A stretch of 64,000 nucleotides of DNA, from positions 186,001 to 250,000 of the forward strand of contig NZ_QXFN01000002.1 of the NCBI RefSeq assembly GCF_004886325.1, in the 5' to 3' direction. The DNA is from Cellulomonas telluris (GTDB lineage: Bacteria; Actinomycetota; Actinomycetes; Actinomycetales; Cellulomonadaceae). Made by a program: the position numbers and the translations under genes. Below, piece after piece: positions 45,806 to 54,299 of this stretch (positions within the stretch are counted from its first letter, which is position 1; every line of letters begins with the position of its first letter). The notes under the pieces were generated by a model. It did not search any database, was not told the DNA's origin, and saw only the letters and a list, made by a program, of their open reading frames with translations.

Positions 45806-46500
45806 ACCCCACCGCCACCGCCGGCGCCGCCGCGGCCCGCGCCGCCGCGGCCGCCGCCTCCCTGGTCCCGGCCCCCGTCCCGCTCACCGCGGTGCCGGCG
45901 GCCGACGCCCCGCCCGCCGACGCCCCCGCGGTCGTCGCGCCAGTCGTCGGCCAGCGCGGCGGCGAGGTCGTCGTCGTGCTCGGGCCCGCGGTCGTGCAGG
46001 CCCTCGCCGAGGGCGCCGTCGCCGGCGCGAGCCTCGACCCCGCCGAGGCGCTGCGGCCCGCGCTCGCCGCGGCCGCGGCCGAGCTCGGCGACGGCGTGCT
46101 GGGCGCGGCGCGCTCGGCCACCGCCGGCGACGCCGTCGCGGGCGACGCGCACGTGTTCGCCCTGCAGGGCGACGGCGCCACCCTCGCCTGGTGCGCCGTG
46201 CGGGTGCGCGCCGAGGAGCCCGCGCCCCGGGCGGCGGTGCCGACGCAGCGCGGCGCGCACCTGCGCGTCCTCTACGACGTCGAGATGACCCTCACCGCGG
46301 AGCTGGGCCGCACGAAGCTGCCGCTCAAGCAGGTCCTCGACCTCACGCCCGGTGCCGTGCTCGAGCTCGACCGCACCGCCGGCAGCCCGGCGGACATCGT
46401 CGTGAACGGCCGGCTCATCGCGCGCGGCGAGGTCGTCGTCGTGGACGAGGACTACGGCGTGCGCGTCACGGAGATCGTCGCAGGGTCGGACCCGGCCTGA
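45802..46500 (+). CDS. fliN: Flagellar motor switch protein FliN with an N-terminal extension (FliY-like)
   Basis: 232 aa from the ATG at 45802. The last ~80 residues are the SpoA/FliN domain: VLYDVEMTLTAELGRTKLPL, KQVLDLTPGAVLELDRTAGS, NGRLIARGEVVVVDEDYGVR. The first ~150 are an Ala/Pro-rich stretch plus a region (EVVVVLGPAVVQALAEGAVA...) that resembles a degenerate CheC-like domain as in FliY, without a clear phosphatase motif. Part of the C-ring with FliM and FliG. Confidence 0.92.
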   Translation: MNPTATAGAAAARAAAAAASLVPAPVPLTAVPAADAPPADAPAVVAPVVGQRGGEVVVVLGPAVVQALAEGAVAGASLDPAEALRPALAAAAAELGDGVLGAARSATAGDAVAGDAHVFALQGDGATLAWCAVRVRAEEPAPRAAVPTQRGAHLRVLYDVEMTLTAELGRTKLPLKQVLDLTPGAVLELDRTAGSPADIVVNGRLIARGEVVVVDEDYGVRVTEIVAGSDPA

Positions 46501-46916
46501 TGGACGAGCTGCTGGTCGCCGGCCGGGTCCTCGTCTCGCTCGCGGTCGTCGCGGGCCTGATCTGGTACCTGGCGCGGCGGTTCGGCGGCGCCGGCCGGCC
46601 GGCCGGGGACGACCGCGAGCCGCACGTGCGCGTCGTGGACCGCCAGGCGCTCGGCCGCAACGCCGGCGTCGCGGTCGTCGCCGTGGGCAGCCGCCGCCTG
46701 CTCGTCGGGTTCGGCGAGCAGCAGGTCACGATGCTCACCGAGCTCGGCCCGGTGCACGACCAGCCGGCACCGGTGGTGCCGTCCCCGCGCACGGCGTCCG
46801 CGCTCGAGCCCGCGGCCGGGACCTCGGCCGCCGGCACGCTCGCGGGGTCCGTCCTCTCGCCGGCCACGTGGCGCGCCACGGTGCGCGCCCTGCAGGACCG
46901 CACGGTGCGCCGATGA
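46500..46916 (+). CDS. fliO: Flagellar biosynthesis protein FliO
   Basis: 138 aa from the ATG at 46500 (TGATG with fliN). One N-terminal transmembrane helix (LLVAGRVLVSLAVVAGLIWY), then VRVVDRQALGRNAGVAVVAV and GSRRLLVGFGEQQVTMLTEL, the FliO core, followed by a Pro/Ser/Ala linker. FliO helps FliP assemble into the export gate. Poorly conserved family; position before fliP makes it secure. Confidence 0.88.
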   Translation: MDELLVAGRVLVSLAVVAGLIWYLARRFGGAGRPAGDDREPHVRVVDRQALGRNAGVAVVAVGSRRLLVGFGEQQVTMLTELGPVHDQPAPVVPSPRTASALEPAAGTSAAGTLAGSVLSPATWRATVRALQDRTVRR

Positions 46917-47776
46917 CGACGGCCGTCCCGCACGCGGCGGGCGCGGGTGCCCGCGCGGCACGGCGTGCCATCCTCGTCCTGCTCGTCGCTGCCGTCCTCG
47001 CGCTGGTGGCGCTCGCGGGTGCGGGCGGGGCGCACGCGGCCGTCGGCCCGACGCCGCCCGCGCCGCCCGTCGACCCCGCCGCGCCGGCGGCCCCGGGCCT
47101 CGGCGACAGCGTGACGGTCGGGATCAACGGCATCAACGGCACCCCGAGCAGCTCGATCGTCGTCCTGCTCGGCATCACGCTGCTGTCGGTCGCCCCGTCG
47201 CTGCTGCTGCTCACGACGAGCTTCACGAAGATCCTCGTCGTCCTGTCGCTGACGCGGAACGCGCTCGGCCTGCAGGGCGTGCCGCCCAACCAGGTGCTCG
47301 CCGGGCTCGCGCTGTTCCTCTCGCTGTTCGTCATGGCGCCCGTGCTCGCGGGCGTCAACGACGCCGGCGTGCAGCCCTACCTCGACGGGCAGCTCACGTT
47401 CACGCAGGCCGTGGACGCCGGGTGGGCGCCGCTGCGGGAGTTCATGCTCGCGCACACGCGCGAGGAGGACATCGCGCTGCTCACCCGCGCCGCCGACGCG
47501 CCCAACCCCGGCACGCCGCAGGACGTGTCGTTCCAGGTGCTCGCGCCGGCGTTCCTCCTCTCGGAGCTGCGGGCCGCGTTCATCATGGGCTTCGTCATCT
47601 TCGTGCCGTTCCTCGTCATCGACCTCGTGGTGTCCGCGGCGCTGATGTCGATGGGCATGATGATGCTGCCGCCCGTCATGGTGTCGCTGCCGTTCAAGCT
47701 CCTGCTGTTCGTCCTCGTCGACGGCTGGGGCCTGGTCGTCACCTCGCTCGTCGGCTCGTACACCGGGGCCGGCTGA
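46913..47776 (+). CDS. fliP: Flagellar export gate protein FliP
   Basis: 287 aa from the ATG at 46913. Cleavable-type N-terminal segment (~20-50, ending GGAHAAVG), then the FliP core: SVAPSLLLLTTSFTKILVVL, RNALGLQGVPPNQVLAGLAL, FLSLFVMAPVL, and the C-terminal helices LSMGMMMLPPVMVSLPFKLL-type sequence. Builds the FliP5-FliQ4-FliR1 export pore. Coupled to fliO and fliQ. Confidence 0.95.
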   Translation: MTTAVPHAAGAGARAARRAILVLLVAAVLALVALAGAGGAHAAVGPTPPAPPVDPAAPAAPGLGDSVTVGINGINGTPSSSIVVLLGITLLSVAPSLLLLTTSFTKILVVLSLTRNALGLQGVPPNQVLAGLALFLSLFVMAPVLAGVNDAGVQPYLDGQLTFTQAVDAGWAPLREFMLAHTREEDIALLTRAADAPNPGTPQDVSFQVLAPAFLLSELRAAFIMGFVIFVPFLVIDLVVSAALMSMGMMMLPPVMVSLPFKLLLFVLVDGWGLVVTSLVGSYTGAG

Positions 47777-48048
47777 TGGACACCAACGCCGTCCTCGACA
47801 TCGCCCTGGACGCCCTCGTCCTGTCGGCCAAGCTCTCCGCGCCCGTCCTGGTCACGGCGCTCGTCGTCGGGTTCGCCGTGTCCCTCGTGCAGTCGGTCAC
47901 GCAGATCCAGGAGGTCACGCTCTCCTTCGTGCCGAAGGCGCTCGCGGCGGCGGTCGCGCTGCTCGTGTGCGGGCACTGGATGATCACCGAGCTCGTGTCC
48001 TTCACCCACGAGCTGTTCGCCCGCATCCCGGGGCTCGTGGGCGGCTGA
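47776..48048 (+). CDS. fliQ: Flagellar export gate protein FliQ
   Basis: 90 aa from the ATG at 47776. Two transmembrane helices with the conserved segment VVGFAVSLVQSVTQIQEVTL then SFVPKALAAAVALLVCGHWM. Typical size. TGATG overlap with fliP; fliR starts 1 bp after its stop. Confidence 0.95.
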   Translation: MDTNAVLDIALDALVLSAKLSAPVLVTALVVGFAVSLVQSVTQIQEVTLSFVPKALAAAVALLVCGHWMITELVSFTHELFARIPGLVGG

Positions 48049-48049
48049 C

Positions 48050-48817
48050 GTGGACCCCGTGGCCGTGACCCTGCCGATGCCCGCCGTCGTGACGACGCTG
48101 CTCGTCGCCGTGCGGATGATCGCGTTCCTCGTGGTCGCGCCGCCGTTCGCGCAGCGCGGCGTGCCGGGTCCGGTCAAGGTGGCGCTCGGCACGGGGCTCG
48201 CGCTCGCGGTCGCCCCCGGGCTGGAGCCGGCCGAGCCGGCGAGCACGGCGGCGTTCGTCGGCGCGCTGGTGCTGCAGGCGCTCGTCGGCGCCGGCACGGG
48301 CTTCCTGGTCTACCTGCTGTTCTCGGCCGTGCAGGCCGCCGGCGGGCTGGTCGACATGTTCGGCGGGTTCCAGCTCGCCGCGGGCTTCGACCCGATGAGC
48401 ATGACGAACGGCGCGCAGTTCAGCCGGCTGTACCAGCTGCTCGCGGTCGTGCTGCTGTTCGCCTCGGACGGGTACCAGCTCGTCGTCGGCGGTCTCGTGC
48501 GCACGTTCGACGCGCTGCCGCTGGGCGTCGGCGTCGACCTCGCGCGGCTCGGCGACGCCGCCGCGACCGGCCTGACCGACATGTTCGTCGCCGCGCTGCA
48601 GATCGCCGGTCCGCTGCTCGTCGTGCTGTTCCTCGCCGACGTGGGTCTGGGCCTGCTCACGCGCGTGTCGCCCGCGCTCAACGCGTTCGCGCTCGGCTTC
48701 CCGCTGAAGATCCTGCTCACGCTCGTGCTCGCCGGGTTCGCGCTGCTCGCGCTGCCGGCCATCGTCCGCGCCCTCGCGGGCGAGGTGCCCACGCTCGTGC
48801 CGAGGGCGCTGCGGTGA
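48050..48817 (+). CDS. fliR: Flagellar export gate protein FliR
   Basis: 255 aa from the GTG at 48050. Polytopic: five to six helices, with RMIAFLVVAPPFAQRGVPGP, VKVALGTGLALAVAPG, AAGGLVDMFGGFQLAAGFDP and LLTRVSPALNAFALGFPLKI, all conserved FliR elements. Single subunit of the export pore and contact for FlhB. GTGA overlap with flhB. Confidence 0.94.
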   Translation: MDPVAVTLPMPAVVTTLLVAVRMIAFLVVAPPFAQRGVPGPVKVALGTGLALAVAPGLEPAEPASTAAFVGALVLQALVGAGTGFLVYLLFSAVQAAGGLVDMFGGFQLAAGFDPMSMTNGAQFSRLYQLLAVVLLFASDGYQLVVGGLVRTFDALPLGVGVDLARLGDAAATGLTDMFVAALQIAGPLLVVLFLADVGLGLLTRVSPALNAFALGFPLKILLTLVLAGFALLALPAIVRALAGEVPTLVPRALR

Positions 48818-49965
48818 GCGGCGGCGGGGAGCGCACCGAGAAGGCGACGCCGCAGCGGCTCAAGGACGTGCGCCGCAAGGGGCAGCTCGGCCGCTCCCAG
48901 GACCTGTCCGCGTGGCTCGCGCTGGCGGTGGCCGCCGCGATGCTGCCCGGTGTGCTCGTGCGCGGCCGGGACGCCGCGCTCGACCAGATGATGCACGTCA
49001 GCACCGCCGCACGGACCGCCGACGTGCAGCTCGCCGTGGAGGTCCTGCGCGACGCCCTCGTGAGCATCGGCACGACCCTCGCGCCGCTGCTCGCGACGCT
49101 CGTGCTCGTCACCGTGGTCGTCGCGGCCGCCCAGGGCGGCATCCACCCCCGCCGTCTCACGCCGAAGTTCGACCACCTCAAGCCGAAGGCCGCCGTCCAG
49201 CGGCTCGTCGGTGCGCAGGCGTGGTGGCAGGGCGCGAAGACGCTGCTCAAGACGCTCGCGGTGGCGGGCGTGCTCGTCCTCGGGGTGCAGCAGCTCGTGC
49301 CCACGCTCATGGCGTCGGGCCGGCTGCCGCTGTCCGCACTGCTCGACACCGCGGGCACGGGCACGTCGGCGCTGCTCACGGGCGGCATCGCCGCCGGCGT
49401 GGTGCTCGCGCTCGCGGACGTCGCGGTCGTGGTCAGGCGCAACCGCAAGGCGACGCGGATGACGAAGCAGGAGGTCAAGGAGGAGAACAAGCGCACCGAG
49501 GGCGACCCGCTCGTCAAGGGCGCCATCCGCGCGCGGCAGGCCCGCATGAGCCGCAACCGGATGATGGCCGAGGTCGGCGGCGCCGACGTCGTGCTCGTCA
49601 ACCCCACGCACGTGGCCGTCGCGCTGCGCTACGAGCCCGGTGCGGGTGCTCCCCGTGTCGTCGCCAAGGGCGCCGGCGCCGTCGCCGCCCGCATCCGCGA
49701 GCTCGCCGGCGAGCACCGCGTCCCCGTCGTCGAGGACGTGCCGCTCGCCCGCGCGCTGCACGCGGCCTGCGACGTCGGCACCGAGATCCCCGAGCAGCTG
49801 TTCACCGCCGTCGCGCGCGTGCTCGCGTTCGTCATGGCGCTGCGCCGCCGCGGCGCCGCCGCCGGCCGGCACCGCCTTCCCACCGGGTCGGCCCTGCCGC
49901 CCGGGACCCCCGTCCCCACCCGACGCGACCGCGTCCGCTCCGCCCGAGCGAGGAGAGACCCGTGA
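48814..49965 (+). CDS. flhB: Flagellar export switch protein FlhB
   Basis: 383 aa from the GTG at 48814. Starts with ERTEKATPQRLKDVRRKGQL, four transmembrane segments to ~residue 210, then the linker TKQEVKEENKRTEGDPLVKG and the autocleavage motif VVLVNPTHVAVALRYEPG (NPTH). Cleavage there switches export from rod/hook to filament substrates after a FliK signal. The ~30-residue basic Pro/Arg tail is longer than usual. GTGA overlap with flhA. Confidence 0.95.
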   Translation: MSGGGERTEKATPQRLKDVRRKGQLGRSQDLSAWLALAVAAAMLPGVLVRGRDAALDQMMHVSTAARTADVQLAVEVLRDALVSIGTTLAPLLATLVLVTVVVAAAQGGIHPRRLTPKFDHLKPKAAVQRLVGAQAWWQGAKTLLKTLAVAGVLVLGVQQLVPTLMASGRLPLSALLDTAGTGTSALLTGGIAAGVVLALADVAVVVRRNRKATRMTKQEVKEENKRTEGDPLVKGAIRARQARMSRNRMMAEVGGADVVLVNPTHVAVALRYEPGAGAPRVVAKGAGAVAARIRELAGEHRVPVVEDVPLARALHAACDVGTEIPEQLFTAVARVLAFVMALRRRGAAAGRHRLPTGSALPPGTPVPTRRDRVRSARARRDP

Positions 49966-52025
49966 AGAACCGACCGATCGCGCAGATGGCGGTGCCCGCC
50001 GGCGTCGTCGGCATCGTGCTGCTGCTCGTCGTGCCGCTGCCCGCCCCGCTGCTGGACGTCCTCATCGTCGTCAACATCACCGCGTCGCTCGTCATCCTGC
50101 TCACGAGCATGTACGTGAGGCGGCCGCTGGACTTCTCCGTCTTCCCCTCGCTCATCCTCGTGTTCACGCTGTTCCGGCTCGGGCTCAACGTCGCCAGCAC
50201 CCGGCTGGTGCTGAGCGACGGGTTCGCGGGCGACGTCATCGACGCGTTCGGCCACTTCGTCGTGGGCGGCTCGCTCGTCATCGGCCTGGTGATCTTCCTG
50301 ATCCTCGTGGTCATCCAGTTCGTCGTGATCACGAACGGCGCGGGCCGCGTCGCCGAGGTCGGCGCCCGGTTCACCCTCGACGCGATGCCCGGCAAGCAGA
50401 TGGCCATCGACGCCGACCTCAACTCGGGGCTGATCGACGAGGACGAGGCACGGCAGCGGCGCGCCGACATCGCGGCCGAGGCCGACTTCTACGGTGCGAT
50501 GGACGGCGGCTCGAAGTTCGTCAAGGGCGACGCCATCGCGGGCATCATCATCACGGTCATCAACCTGGTCGGCGGGTTCGTGATCGGCATGGTGCAGATG
50601 GGCATGAGCGCCGGCGAGTCGATCGAGCGGTTCAGCCTGCTGACCATCGGCGACGGCCTGGTCACGCAGATCCCCGCGCTGCTGCTGGCGGTGTCCACCG
50701 GCATCGTCGTCACGCGCGCGACCGCCGAGGGCGACATGGGCACCGTCGCCTCGAAGCAGCTCCTGCAGTCGCGCAACGCCCTGATGATCGCCGGCGCCGC
50801 GGCCGTCGCGCTCGCGCTGCTGCCGGGCATGCCGAAGCCGCCGTTCCTGGTGGTCGGCGCCGGTCTGCTGCTGCTCGGCCAGCGCGTCGGCGCGCGGGAG
50901 AAGGCGGACGACCTGGCGGCGCGCGTCGAGGCCGACCAGGCGCAGGTCGTCGCGGCGCCGTCGCCCGACAGCCCCGAGCAGCTCATCGAGCAGATGCGGG
51001 TGCACACCCTCGAGATCCTGCTGGCACCGGACCTGGTCGACCTCGTCGGCACGGGCCCGGAGCAGGACCTGCTGGCGCGCGTGCGCGGGCTGCGGCGCAA
51101 GGTCGCGCTCGACCTGGGCATCGTCGTGCCGCCCGTGCGCACGCGCGACAGCGTCGACCTGCCGCCCGCGACGTACGTCGTGCGGATCGCCGGCGTGGAG
51201 GTCGGGCGGGGGCAGGCGCCCGCGGGGCGCGTCCTCGCCCTCGGCGACGACCTCGCCGCGCTGCCCGGCACGGCCGTGCAGGAGCCGGTGTTCGGGCTGC
51301 CCGGCAAGTGGGTGCCGGCCGAGCTGCGGCACGCCGCCGAGATGACCGGCGCCACCGTCGTGGACCGCGTCTCGGTCCTCATCACGCACCTCGGGTCCCT
51401 CATCTCCTCGCACGCCGCGCGCCTGCTGGGCCGCGAGGACGTGCGCGTGCTCACCGAGGGCGTCAAGCAGGTCAACCCGTCGGTGGTCGAGGAGCTCGTG
51501 CCGTCGCTGCTGTCGCTGGGCGAGGTGCAGCGCGTGCTCCAGGGCCTGTTGACCGAGCAGGTGCCGATCCGCGACCTCGGCCGCATCTACGAGGCGCTGA
51601 CCCTGCGCGCCCGTGTCTCGACCGACCCCGAGGGGCTCGTCGAGGCCGCCCGGGCGGCGCTCGGCCCGGCATTGGCCGCGCCGTACGTGCAGGACGGCGT
51701 GCTGCGCGTCGTCACGCTCGACCCCGTGCTCGAGCACCGGCTCGCCGAGAACCTGCGCCCCGGCGACCAGGGCAGCCAGCTGCTCGTCGAGCCGCAGCGC
51801 CTCGACGCGATCCTGGGCCAGCTGCGCGTCGCGGTCGGGCGTGCCGAGGCCGACGGGCGCGGCGTCGTGCTCGCGTGCGCACCCGCCATCCGGCCCGCGC
51901 TGCGCCGGCTCGTGGCGCTGGGGGACCCGCGCCTGCCCGTGCTGTCGTACACCGAGGTCACGGCCGCCGGTGCCCAGGTCGACACGGCCGGGGTGGTGAG
52001 CGGTGACCACGCGATTGCTGCTTGA
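49962..52025 (+). CDS. flhA: Flagellar export gate protein FlhA
   Basis: 687 aa from the GTG at 49962 with AGGAGAGACC upstream. Eight-helix membrane domain (~1-310) with VFTLFRLGLNVASTRLVLSD, the FHIPEP-type loop VVITNGAGRVAEVGARFTLD then AMPGKQMAIDADLNSGLIDE, and a cytoplasmic domain (~340-687) with VLTEGVKQVNPSVVEELVPS and VQRVLQGLLTEQVPIRDLGR. Docks chaperone-substrate complexes. Overlaps the FlhF-like gene by 23 bp. Confidence 0.96.
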   Translation: MKNRPIAQMAVPAGVVGIVLLLVVPLPAPLLDVLIVVNITASLVILLTSMYVRRPLDFSVFPSLILVFTLFRLGLNVASTRLVLSDGFAGDVIDAFGHFVVGGSLVIGLVIFLILVVIQFVVITNGAGRVAEVGARFTLDAMPGKQMAIDADLNSGLIDEDEARQRRADIAAEADFYGAMDGGSKFVKGDAIAGIIITVINLVGGFVIGMVQMGMSAGESIERFSLLTIGDGLVTQIPALLLAVSTGIVVTRATAEGDMGTVASKQLLQSRNALMIAGAAAVALALLPGMPKPPFLVVGAGLLLLGQRVGAREKADDLAARVEADQAQVVAAPSPDSPEQLIEQMRVHTLEILLAPDLVDLVGTGPEQDLLARVRGLRRKVALDLGIVVPPVRTRDSVDLPPATYVVRIAGVEVGRGQAPAGRVLALGDDLAALPGTAVQEPVFGLPGKWVPAELRHAAEMTGATVVDRVSVLITHLGSLISSHAARLLGREDVRVLTEGVKQVNPSVVEELVPSLLSLGEVQRVLQGLLTEQVPIRDLGRIYEALTLRARVSTDPEGLVEAARAALGPALAAPYVQDGVLRVVTLDPVLEHRLAENLRPGDQGSQLLVEPQRLDAILGQLRVAVGRAEADGRGVVLACAPAIRPALRRLVALGDPRLPVLSYTEVTAAGAQVDTAGVVSGDHAIAA

Positions 52026-53121
52026 GGGGGACGACCTCGCCGAGCTCATGACGCACGTGCGCACGCAGTTCGGGCCCGGGGCGCGGATCGTGCAGGCCGA
52101 GCGGGTGCGGACCGGCGGCCTCGCGGGCTTCTTCGCCAAGGAGCGCTACGAGCTGACGGTCGACGTGCCGGACGAGCCCGACCAGCCCGTGCGCCGCTTC
52201 GCGCACCGGCCGCCGGTCCCCGCGGCCCCCGCCGCCGGGCTGGAGGCGCTGCTCGACGCCGCCGACCGCGCCGAGGCGGGCCCCGAGGCGGAGCCGGCCG
52301 CGGCGCAGGCCGAGGGCGCGGTCGCGCGCGCGTCGGAGGAGGGGCGCGTGTCGACGGCGTCCGCCGACTTCGCCAGCGTCCTCGAGCAGGTCCGCGCCGG
52401 TGTGGGCATCCCGCCCGCGGACGTCGAGGTGCCGGCCCCCGCCCCGTCGCGGCCCGCTCCCGCACCCGCGGCGCCCGTCGCCACCCCGGCGCCGGGGTCG
52501 GCGGTGCTGCGCGGCGAGCTCGCGCGGCTCGGCGTCCCGGCCGCCGTCCTCGACGCCGGCCCGGTGACCCTGACCGCGGTGCTCGGGCGCATCCCCGTCC
52601 CGCCGCCCCCGCCGCGCGGTGCCGGGGACGTCCTCGTCGTGGCCGGTGCAGGCGACGACGCCGCGGCCGTCGCCCGCACGCTCGTCGCGCGCTGGCGGCT
52701 GGCCGACGACGCGCTCGTCGCGGTGGAGCCGGGGCGCGGCGCGCTGCCGGCGCGGCTGACGGGGCCGCGCCCCGCGGGTGCCGCGTCCCGCGACGGCGGC
52801 CCCACGGTCGTGGCGCTGCGCGTCGGGCCCGAGGCGCACGACCGCGCGGTGGCCGCGGGCGTGCTCGCGCGCGTCCGGGCCGACCAGGTCTGGGCCGTCG
52901 TCGACGCCCGGACGAAGCCGGCGGACGCCGCCGCCTGGGTCGCCGCGGTCGGCGCCGAGCGGCCCGTGGACGCGCTCGCGGTGCTGGGCCTGCTCGACAC
53001 GACCGGCCCCGGGACGGTGCTCGAGCTCGAGCGCCCGGTCGCCTGGATCGACGGTCTGCCGGCGTCGCGCCTGGTCTGGGCGGCGGCGCTGGGGCAGGAG
53101 CTCGACGCGGCGCTCGGCTGA
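52003..53121 (+). CDS. flhF: FlhF-like protein with a degenerate SRP-GTPase domain
   Basis: 372 aa from the GTG at 52003, within the end of flhA. The N-terminus is FlhF-like: LLLEGDDLAELMTHVRTQFG, PGARIVQAERVRTGGLAGFF, AKERYELTVDVPDEPDQPVR. The C-terminal half keeps the order of the SRP GTPase fold, but the P-loop GxxGxGKTT is replaced by VVAGAGDDAAAVARTLVARW, and the DTAGR and TKxD motifs are unrecognisable. It is probably a non-hydrolysing scaffold for flagellar placement. Position between flhA and csrA supports the family call. Confidence 0.75.
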   Translation: MTTRLLLEGDDLAELMTHVRTQFGPGARIVQAERVRTGGLAGFFAKERYELTVDVPDEPDQPVRRFAHRPPVPAAPAAGLEALLDAADRAEAGPEAEPAAAQAEGAVARASEEGRVSTASADFASVLEQVRAGVGIPPADVEVPAPAPSRPAPAPAAPVATPAPGSAVLRGELARLGVPAAVLDAGPVTLTAVLGRIPVPPPPPRGAGDVLVVAGAGDDAAAVARTLVARWRLADDALVAVEPGRGALPARLTGPRPAGAASRDGGPTVVALRVGPEAHDRAVAAGVLARVRADQVWAVVDARTKPADAAAWVAAVGAERPVDALAVLGLLDTTGPGTVLELERPVAWIDGLPASRLVWAAALGQELDAALG

Positions 53122-53191
53122 CCGGGCGGGGCGGGGTCGGCGCGCGCGGCGCGGGCGCGGCCGCCGCGGGACGGCGGGGTAGTGTCGCCAC

Positions 53192-53500
53192 ATGCTCGTG
53201 CTGACCCGCCGCGCCGGTGAGCGCCTCGTCATCGGTGACGACGTCGTCATCACCGTCATCGAGGTGCGCAGCGACGGCGTGCGGCTCGGCATCGAGGCGC
53301 CGCGCCACGTGCGCGTGCACCGGGCGGAGGTGCTCGCCGCCGTCGGCGAGGCGAACGCGCGTGCGGCCACGGCGGACGCCGCCACCGAGGAGTCGCTGCG
53401 CGGCCTCGTCCCGCCCCGCGGCACCCGCCGTCCCCCGGAGCCGGAGCCCCCGACCGAGCCCGGCGACGTCCCGCCCCCGGCCGACCCCCCGGCCCGCTGA
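53192..53500 (+). CDS. csrA: Carbon storage regulator CsrA with a Pro/Glu-rich C-terminal tail
   Basis: 102 aa from the ATG at 53192. CsrA core in residues 1-~60: [59 protein letters not shown]. It keeps the RNA-binding L4, R6/R7 and R44-type residues. Residues ~65-102 are a disordered extension rich in Pro, Glu and Arg. It binds GGA-loop hairpins to block translation, is antagonised by FliW in Gram-positives, and here ends the fliM operon. Confidence 0.93.
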   Translation: MLVLTRRAGERLVIGDDVVITVIEVRSDGVRLGIEAPRHVRVHRAEVLAAVGEANARAATADAATEESLRGLVPPRGTRRPPEPEPPTEPGDVPPPADPPAR

Positions 53501-53648
53501 CGCCCCCGCCCGCGCCGCGGCACCGTCCGGGGCGCGCCCGCACCGGACGCTGAGCCCGGGCACCACGCCCGGCCGCCCGACGCCCCGGACGCCGCCCGCC
53601 GACGCACCCGCTCCGGCCCGCCGGGCCGCCCCGGGCCGCCCCGGCCCC

Positions 53649-54133
53649 GATCCGGATGCCGAGTTCGCCAGCTCGGTGTCGAGTTCGCCATTCCTACCTG
53701 GCGAACTCGACCCGAGCTGGCGAACTCGAGCTGAACCGGCGAACTCGACCCGGACTCGGCGTACTCCAGCCCGACGGGCGAGCTCGAGCGGAACCGGCGA
53801 GCTCGAGCGGAACCGGGGAGCTCGGCGAGCCACGTGGGCCGACGGCGCGCCGCCCGCGCGGCACCCCCTCGGCCACCGCCCCGCCCCGGCCGGCTCCGAC
53901 CCGGATGTCGAGTTCGCCAACTCGGTGTCGAGTTCGCCATTCCTACCTGGCGAACTCGACCCGAACTGGCGAACTCGACCCGAACTGGCGAACTCGACCC
54001 GAACTGGCGAACTTGACCCGAACTGGCGAACTCGACGCGAACTGGCGAACTCGACCCGAACTGGCGACTCGACCCGAACTGGCGAACTCGAGCTGAACCG
54101 GCGAATTCGAGCCGAACTGGCGGACTCGAGCGG
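53649..54133. repeat. Two-block array of 19-bp tandem repeats with inverted heads, between csrA and cheA
   Basis: Two related blocks (~53649-53823 and ~53898-54133) start with an ~80-bp nearly identical head containing the perfect inverted repeat GTCGAGTTCGCCA-TTCCTACC-TGGCGAACTCGAC (53678-53711 and 53927-53960). The second block continues with about ten units of TGGCGAACTCGACCCGAAC at a 19-bp step (53948, 53967, 53986, 54005, 54024, 54043, 54062, then drifting). Because 19 is not a multiple of three, it is unlikely to be coding. No gene is seen in 53501-54227, which otherwise ends in the cheA promoter. Confidence 0.85.
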
Positions 54134-54227
54134 GTGGGAGCGGGCGGGACCGTACCGGGGCGCCGCGCGCTCGGACGCGGGTCGCGCGTGACGACGGTCT
54201 CAGTGCCGCCGGCGGGCCACGTACCCC

Positions 54228-54254
54228 TCAGGTCGGCACGGGCCCGGCCGATGG
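54228..54254 (+). promoter_or_regulatory. FliA-type promoter of cheA-cheW
   Basis: TCAG (54228-54231), N15, GCCGATGG (54247-54254). The leader to the cheA ATG is ~40 nt. Confidence 0.77.
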
Positions 54255-54299
54255 GCCCTCCGTGCGGGGCGCGGCTGCCCCGCCGCCTGGGAGGGGTGC

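Noticed and set aside
53948-54115. CRISPR array
   Set aside because: Units abut at a 19-bp step with no unique spacers, and no cas genes are nearby.
53656-54191. Repeat-encoded protein in the csrA-cheA gap
   Set aside because: The 19-bp period shifts frame at every unit, there is no ribosome binding site, and homology-free repeats read openly in several frames, as expected of GC-rich tandem DNA.
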